This document shows positions 20,823 through 25,451 of a stretch of 25,451 nt of DNA, one piece after another (the first letter of the stretch is position 1; each line of letters opens with the position of its first letter). The stretch is taken from NCBI RefSeq assembly GCF_018854495.1, contig NZ_JABBDR010000298.1, positions 1 to 25,451 on the forward strand, read 5' to 3'. The stretch comes from Acidithiobacillus ferruginosus. Lineage in GTDB: Bacteria > Pseudomonadota > Gammaproteobacteria > Acidithiobacillales > Acidithiobacillaceae. The translations under genes were made by a program, and so were the position numbers. The notes beneath the pieces were generated by a model, which saw only the letters and a list, made by a program, of their open reading frames with translations, was not told the DNA's origin and made no database searches.

Positions 20823-23126
20823 ATGAGCGACTCTATGGCAAACAATATGGCATCTCCGCGCTCTACACGTGCCGCTGCATTGGAGCGGCGGCGGGCGCTG
20901 TCACACAACGGTGCCGCCGCGCTGGGAGCAAAACCGTCCGCACCGGCGCGGACAGCGGGCAATATGGCCGCCATGGAGGCGGCAGGGGCTACCGGCAAGT
21001 CGCTTTCGCGTGCGCGCCGTGAGGCATTGTCGCAGGGTGGAGCCATAGGGCTTGCGCAGGCCAACTCTACGACGCACACGGGAATTCGTGTAATTGCCTC
21101 GGATATACCGACTGTCACCGCCGCGCCTGTAGAAGCGGCGGCTGCCGCGCAAGGCTTAAACTCCCCGAATGGCTGTGGCTGCAAAGGTAAGGCTGCAAGT
21201 GAAATCGCTGAGCGGGAACAGTTGCTCGAAGCGGTATGCGCGCTGGTAGACGAAGACCCTGCAGCAGTGGCCGGGCCCAGCGCCTCTGCGGTGCGCAAAC
21301 TCTGCCAAGAGCGTCGCCGCGCACTTTCCACTCAAGGAAAGGTGGTGGTGGAGACATCTTGTAGCCGTGTTTCTCGTACATCGCACAACAGCGCTCAGTC
21401 CAGCACTATGGCAGGATTGAGTGGGCGCGACGCGGCCCAGGCACGCCGTGAAGCCATGTGTAAACAAGGACGCGGTGACCAGTCCGCGTATCGACCCAGC
21501 GGCCGGACCCGTCAGAAGCCTGCAGCACCTGCCAAAGTGGAGCAAGGGACTACCCTGAGTGGCACATCCGTGACCGGCACCCAGGTGGAGCGTGGCGCCA
21601 GGGTCACGGGCGCCGAACCGGGTAGTTGCCGGGCCATCACCGGCACTGAATATATCGGCACCGAGCAATACAGCGCATTGTGCACCGCTATCCCGGAGCC
21701 GGCCCCGGCTAAGGTTGGCGTAGGCCGGACCACTCGAGGCCAGCGTGTGAGTGGCGTCGAGCTTGGACACAACGTGAAGGTCACCGGAGATGAACATGGC
21801 ACCTGTAAGGCCGTGACCGGCACCGAATATCTCAGTGCCGACAAATTTGAATCCTTTTGCGCAACCCGGCCAGTGTTGACGCCGGCCAAGGTCAGCGTGG
21901 CCGCCACAGAGGCTGGTCAGCGCGTGAGCGGAACCGAAGTCGGGCGCAGCGCCAGAGTGACCGGGGATGAGCCCGGATCCTGCCGCAAGCTTACCGGCAG
22001 CCAATATTACCAGCCGGAGTCGTTTGGCAGCCTGTGTCGCGACGGCGGGAGCGCTCCACACAAGGTGAGCGTGATGAGTACGCTGCGCGAACATGTTTTG
22101 ACGGGTACGGAGACCACCCCTGGAAACCGCGTAACGGGTACGGAACATGGAGTGTGCGCCAGTGTGACGGGCACAGAATCTGCCGGACTGGCGCAGTATC
22201 AGGCCTGTAACCGCAAGCCCGTTTCTGTACCGGAAAAAGTCGGCGTGATGCGCACCTGGCACGAGCAGCCGGTATCCGGTACGTCGGTGGAACGCAGCTC
22301 CAAGGTCACCGGGGATGAATACGGCAGTTGCCAGCCTGTAACGGGCACGGAATATGCGGGTCCCGATCAGTACGCAGCATTTTGCGCCCCGGACCACCAC
22401 GCCACAGCACGGGCTCTGATGGCGAGCCAAAGTGGCGTCGCCGATGCAATGACGACCGGTATCCGTCTGGGACCGGACAGCAAGGTGACCGGCTCCGCTC
22501 GTGGTGAAGGGCAGGTTTTGAGTGGCACCCCTTATGCGAGCACTAATCAGCGGGCACTGCAGAAGAGTGGGGATGGGACGCGGATGCATCCACTCACCCG
22601 TGGCCCGGCCGATGCACCGCATACGGCAGTCGCTGTCCCGGAGGTGGCAGCAGTCCGCGGAAATTTTAGCGTCACGACCCCCGCGCGCAACGCGCAGGAG
22701 AGACCGCTCAGCCGCGTTACCGGTACCGCCTATGGTGCGGTGGGACGCATTACCGGTCCGGTGAATCTGGCGGCTGGTCTGGTTTCCGGCACACCTGAGT
22801 TCCGTTATCGCGACGAGGCCTACGGTGCCGTGCCAGCGACCACCGCAACGGAAGTGCCGCGCAGTCGCCTCACCGGAGACGGGCGAGAGGGCGGTTTTGC
22901 CATCACGGGGGCGGCATGGAGACGCAATGAAAGCATTACCGGCACAGAAGGCACCTCTACGCGCCGCAACCCGACCTTGCGCGGAGATCAACGCGGTACG
23001 GTGCTTGGGGCTTCCCAGATGAAAGACCGTGAGCGGCCGGCGTTGCCCATCAGCCGAGTGACCGGCAGCAGCGGCAACGATGCCAAAGGCTCTTCTATCA
23101 CCTATTCCGGCGGTGCACGAGGTTGA
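20823..23126 (+). CDS. csoS2: Carboxysome scaffold protein CsoS2
   Basis: A 767-residue intrinsically disordered scaffold that links RuBisCO to the shell. Four N-terminal RuBisCO-binding repeats are visible (LERRRALSHNG, ARREALSQGG, CQERRRALSTQG, QARREAMCKQG; within about residues 19-220). Five full middle repeats follow, with VSGT, VTGDE and VTGTEY blocks and paired cysteines (GSC...FC), plus a sixth degenerate one (about residues 240-580). A C-terminal region with SRVTGTAYG, SGTPEFRY and the final RVTGSS segment anchors in the shell. ATG 20823 is chosen because AAGGA lies 7 bases upstream; an overlapping ATG at 20818 is out of frame. Some relatives make two CsoS2 forms by frameshifting; I could not identify a convincing slippery site here. 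Confidence 0.96.
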   Translation: MSDSMANNMASPRSTRAAALERRRALSHNGAAALGAKPSAPARTAGNMAAMEAAGATGKSLSRARREALSQGGAIGLAQANSTTHTGIRVIASDIPTVTAAPVEAAAAAQGLNSPNGCGCKGKAASEIAEREQLLEAVCALVDEDPAAVAGPSASAVRKLCQERRRALSTQGKVVVETSCSRVSRTSHNSAQSSTMAGLSGRDAAQARREAMCKQGRGDQSAYRPSGRTRQKPAAPAKVEQGTTLSGTSVTGTQVERGARVTGAEPGSCRAITGTEYIGTEQYSALCTAIPEPAPAKVGVGRTTRGQRVSGVELGHNVKVTGDEHGTCKAVTGTEYLSADKFESFCATRPVLTPAKVSVAATEAGQRVSGTEVGRSARVTGDEPGSCRKLTGSQYYQPESFGSLCRDGGSAPHKVSVMSTLREHVLTGTETTPGNRVTGTEHGVCASVTGTESAGLAQYQACNRKPVSVPEKVGVMRTWHEQPVSGTSVERSSKVTGDEYGSCQPVTGTEYAGPDQYAAFCAPDHHATARALMASQSGVADAMTTGIRLGPDSKVTGSARGEGQVLSGTPYASTNQRALQKSGDGTRMHPLTRGPADAPHTAVAVPEVAAVRGNFSVTTPARNAQERPLSRVTGTAYGAVGRITGPVNLAAGLVSGTPEFRYRDEAYGAVPATTATEVPRSRLTGDGREGGFAITGAAWRRNESITGTEGTSTRRNPTLRGDQRGTVLGASQMKDRERPALPISRVTGSSGNDAKGSSITYSGGARG

Positions 23127-23175
23127 TGTGACACCGAGTGTACGCCCACCCACGCAGCACGGACCAGAGATTGCG

Positions 23176-24777
23176 ATGAATACGAGAAACCGTCCCGGGC
23201 GGCATGTGAGCCCTCAGCCAGGAGCAAACCGACCATCTTACGGTCTGGGCACGCCGGCCAGAACGCTGCAAGCGCGACCGCAGCAACCGGTATTTGCAGC
23301 GCGCGACCTTGTGCCCAGCCAGAAGAGTGCACCCAACCCGGCCTGCGCGACAGACCCGGCACGGCCTTGTCGGCACCCCCTTTCCAATGAGTTGGAGAAC
23401 CGCCGCCTGCTGGCCCACGAACAGGCGGTGAAAGGGCGCTTCGCAGCCATCATTCCGGCGCTGAAGCACCTTGCCGCCCAGCAGCATGAGGCCGATTTTC
23501 TCGAACGCGCACAGCGCGTTGCCCGCGCAGATCTTGGCTTCGAGTTGCCCTCTGGCATTCTGGAGGACGCATGGATAGCCAATCTGGATATGCGCACGCT
23601 GTACGGAGCGTGCGTTATGCACACCATTCGCCTGATCGCGGAGCAGACACAGGCCGTGCCGCAGAATTCAGATGAGGTGACTTCGTTCTTGCTCGACTGT
23701 GGCTACCATGCAGTGGATATCACGCCGTGCTCGGACGGGCGTCTGAAGGGCCTGGTGCGCTACATACTGCGCCTGCCTGATGACGCGGTGCGCAGCCGCA
23801 AGGCTTACGCCGGTGCCATGTTCGACGTGGAAGCCAACGTCAAACGCTGGATCGAGACCGAACTGATGCGCTATCGCGAAGGCCAGCCGGTGACTGCGGA
23901 TGCGGGTACGCGCTACCTAAAAATAGTGGTGTACCACTGGAGCAGTTCCGACCCCGCCCACGAGGGTTGTGCTGCCCATCACAGCAACGAGAGGGATGCA
24001 GCAGAAGCAGGTCTGGGGCGGTTGCGTGAATTTCGTCAGGCCATCGAAAACAGTTTTTGTTGCGGTGCCTCGGTGGACACCTTGCTGATTGGTATCGATA
24101 CGGATACCGATGGCATCAAAGTGCATGTGCCCGACGCGGATGGCGAAATGAGTTTATATCGCTGGGTCAGCAATCTGACGTTATATAAAGAAACGGTTAA
24201 CGATGACGCCAGCGGTGCACGACTCAAGGTGTATCAGGCGATTCAAGCCGCCAGCGCTACGAACGGATGGGGCAAGGGCAACGGCGAGCCACACGAGGGT
24301 ATGCGCCGACTCATTGCCACGCTACTGATCAACAACCTGTCGCAGATTGAGTATGTGTGCGGCAACTGGGGTGGGCGCTACCCGGACATTGGCCATAACG
24401 AGCGATTCATCAGCCTGGGGGATGGATTTGAGGAATTCCAGGTACGCAACCTGGCGTATTTCGTTTACTCGCACACAGTGGAAGAAGGAGGGCCGGATCT
24501 GGACGTGGGCCTCCAGATTTTCAGCAAGCTTAATGTCCTGCACGGATTACCCGTGCCAGTGGCGATTCATTTCCGCTATGACCGTCGCGTGCCTGGCAGT
24601 CGCGAACGCACTGTAGAACGCTGTCAGCGGGTCAAAGCCGCGATCGAGGCGCGCTATGCGGAATTGCATCGGCAGGGTTTGCTGGTATGCGGCATGACCG
24701 TGCAGGACAAGCCCTCGGGCAGCCCGATCGAACCGGTCGAGGCGAATGGCGCCTCAGCATTGCGGAGCGCACGATGA
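23176..24777 (+). CDS. csoS3: Carboxysomal carbonic anhydrase CsoSCA
   Basis: A 533-residue beta-class carbonic anhydrase that converts bicarbonate to CO2 inside the carboxysome. ATG 23176 (MNTRNRPGRH) matches the Halothiobacillus protein start (MNTRN) as I remember it; a GTG at 23128 is an in-frame alternative, four residues... upstream of which csoS2 ends. Zinc ligands by comparison with that family are Cys185 in ITPCSDGR, His254 in VVYHWSSSD and Cys265 in EGCAAH, with Asp187 as partner. The N-terminal 80 or so residues are disordered and Pro/Arg-rich, as expected for the RuBisCO-binding tail. The stop overlaps csoS4A as ATGA. Confidence 0.96.
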   Translation: MNTRNRPGRHVSPQPGANRPSYGLGTPARTLQARPQQPVFAARDLVPSQKSAPNPACATDPARPCRHPLSNELENRRLLAHEQAVKGRFAAIIPALKHLAAQQHEADFLERAQRVARADLGFELPSGILEDAWIANLDMRTLYGACVMHTIRLIAEQTQAVPQNSDEVTSFLLDCGYHAVDITPCSDGRLKGLVRYILRLPDDAVRSRKAYAGAMFDVEANVKRWIETELMRYREGQPVTADAGTRYLKIVVYHWSSSDPAHEGCAAHHSNERDAAEAGLGRLREFRQAIENSFCCGASVDTLLIGIDTDTDGIKVHVPDADGEMSLYRWVSNLTLYKETVNDDASGARLKVYQAIQAASATNGWGKGNGEPHEGMRRLIATLLINNLSQIEYVCGNWGGRYPDIGHNERFISLGDGFEEFQVRNLAYFVYSHTVEEGGPDLDVGLQIFSKLNVLHGLPVPVAIHFRYDRRVPGSRERTVERCQRVKAAIEARYAELHRQGLLVCGMTVQDKPSGSPIEPVEANGASALRSAR

Positions 24778-25022
24778 AGATTTGTCAGGTGGAAAAAACC
24801 CTGGTTTCGACCAACCGGATCAAGGAAATGGGGCACCGCCCACTGCTGGTGGTAAAGGAAAAAGGTGGTGCAAGAAGCATCGCCGTGGATGCGGTGGGGT
24901 GTGTCACTGGCGACTGGGTGATTTGCGTGGGTTCATCCGCAGCGCGCGAAGCGGCGGGCAGTAAAGACTTTCCGAGCGATCTTACCATCGTCGGCATCAT
25001 CGACCACTGGTCGGAAGATTAG
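24774..25022 (+). CDS. csoS4A: Carboxysome vertex protein CsoS4A
   Basis: An 82-residue BMC-P (EutN/CcmL-like) protein forming pentamers that close the shell vertices. It begins MKICQVEKTLVSTNRIKEMG and has the conserved AVDAVGCVTGDWVICVGSSA and DLTIVGIIDHW. Translation is coupled to csoS3 through a four-base overlap (ATGA), so the open frame extending upstream of 24774 is not used. Confidence 0.97.
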   Translation: MKICQVEKTLVSTNRIKEMGHRPLLVVKEKGGARSIAVDAVGCVTGDWVICVGSSAAREAAGSKDFPSDLTIVGIIDHWSED

Positions 25023-25032
25023 GCTATCCGAT

Positions 25033-25299
25033 ATGGACATTATGCGCGTCGTCTCTGATCTCGTGGCCACCCGGCGAATACCCGGGCTGCAGAATGCATC
25101 GCTCCGGGTACTCACCGATGCAAAAGGTCGGATCAGCGTGGCCGCCGACCCGGTAGGTGTGCCGCCAGGCAAATGGGTGATTGCCGTGAGCGGTTCGGCA
25201 GCACGTTACGCTGCGGGAGATTACCAGATACTGACTGACCTGACCATCGCCGGGATTATTGATCATTGGGGCCCCAGCGCTGGACAGACAGGGAATTAA
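25033..25299 (+). CDS. csoS4B: Carboxysome vertex protein CsoS4B
   Basis: An 88-residue second BMC-P vertex protein. MDIMRVVSDLVATRRIPGLQ, then GVPPGKWVIAVSGSAARYA and DLTIAGIIDHW match the CsoS4B family. The first ATG (25033) is used because homologues begin with a similar MxxMRV. It lies ten bases after csoS4A. Confidence 0.97.
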   Translation: MDIMRVVSDLVATRRIPGLQNASLRVLTDAKGRISVAADPVGVPPGKWVIAVSGSAARYAAGDYQILTDLTIAGIIDHWGPSAGQTGN

Positions 25300-25331
25300 A
25301 CGTTTTTTTAACCCCAAAAGGAGTAGTTGAC

Positions 25332-25451
25332 ATGGCAAACGTAAGCGGAGTGGCACTGGGTATGATCGAGACGCGCGGCCTGGTGCCGGCGATTGAGGCG
25401 GCAGACGCGATGACCAAGGCGGCGGAAGTGCGTCTGGTGGGTCGCCAGTTC
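25332..25451 (+). CDS. csoS1: Carboxysome shell hexamer protein CsoS1, N-terminal 40 codons
   Basis: Forty codons are visible before the window ends. They read MANVSGVALGMIETRGLVPA followed by IEAADAMTKAAEVRLVGRQF, the start of a BMC-H shell protein that tiles the carboxysome facets. AAGGAG lies about 10 bases upstream of ATG. Which paralogue (A, B or C) it is cannot be decided from this part. Confidence 0.96.
   Translation, partial: MANVSGVALGMIETRGLVPAIEAADAMTKAAEVRLVGRQF

Noticed and set aside
21245..21253. Half-site GGTAGACGA in csoS2
   Set aside because: One arm only, explained by the coding sequence L-V-D-E.
22085..22525. GTTTTG stretches in csoS2 as possible frameshift sites
   Set aside because: Frameshifting is known for some CsoS2 proteins, but these are not clear slippery heptamers and no firm downstream structure was established.
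21156..23153. Open frame of 665 codons on the minus strand
   Set aside because: It lies wholly antisense to csoS2, whose repeats are clear; the frame results from repeat periodicity and GC-rich codon use.
1..25451. CRISPR arrays, tRNA or rRNA genes
   Set aside because: None seen: the repeats present are short and in frame or palindromic without regular spacers, and no cloverleaf or rRNA sequence was recognised by eye.

Overview
The window looks like a chromosomal segment of an autotrophic, probably acidophilic sulfur- or iron-oxidising proteobacterium of the Acidithiobacillus kind. That assignment is an inference from an alpha-carboxysome operon with form IA RuBisCO beside a GC-rich conjugative element; no rRNA or other taxonomic marker is present.

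Left part (about 1-17,560): conjugation and maintenance genes of an integrative conjugative element or integrated plasmid. The plus strand carries the end of a trbI/virB10 gene, a small ribbon-helix-helix-like gene, a VirB1-type lytic transglycosylase and a VirD4/TraG coupling protein. These are followed by an XRE-ImmA/IrrE metallopeptidase gene overlapping a PIN-domain gene whose last 34 codons are cut off by an in-frame amber codon. The minus strand, read right to left, carries topoisomerase III (topB), an 82-aa gene, traB, two small genes, traF, a 138-aa gene, parA, parB, two small genes and a phospholipase-D-like gene. Plus-strand toxin-antitoxin cassettes sit between these minus-strand genes: tumE-tumA, hicA-hicB and a lone HigA-2-like antidote gene.

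Two unexplained layers of sequence cover the element. The first is an odd-length palindrome, TCGTCTACC-S-GGTAGACGA. It occurs at nine places between 8.5 and 17.3 kb: near minus-strand promoters, inside parB and the start of traB, and as a cluster with variant palindromes in a 0.7-kb gene-free region (14,290-14,989). Its architecture recalls KorB operators of IncP plasmids, so I infer that the element's ParB/KorB-like protein may bind it for both partition and gene control. The second is a set of short in-frame repeats (15 or 18 bp) inserted in trbI, virB1, traG, parB and traB. They share small hairpins with a TGCA/TGCGA loop and variable but complementary stems.

A 274-bp AT-rich stretch and a small ORF with an IS4-transposase-like N-terminus mark the edge of the element.

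Right part (about 17,836-25,451): a LysR regulator, cbbR, is divergent from cbbL, cbbS, csoS2, csoS3 (csoSCA), csoS4A, csoS4B and the first 40 codons of csoS1. These encode RuBisCO, the CsoS2 scaffold, the shell carbonic anhydrase, two vertex proteins and a shell hexamer protein. No RNA genes or CRISPR arrays were seen.
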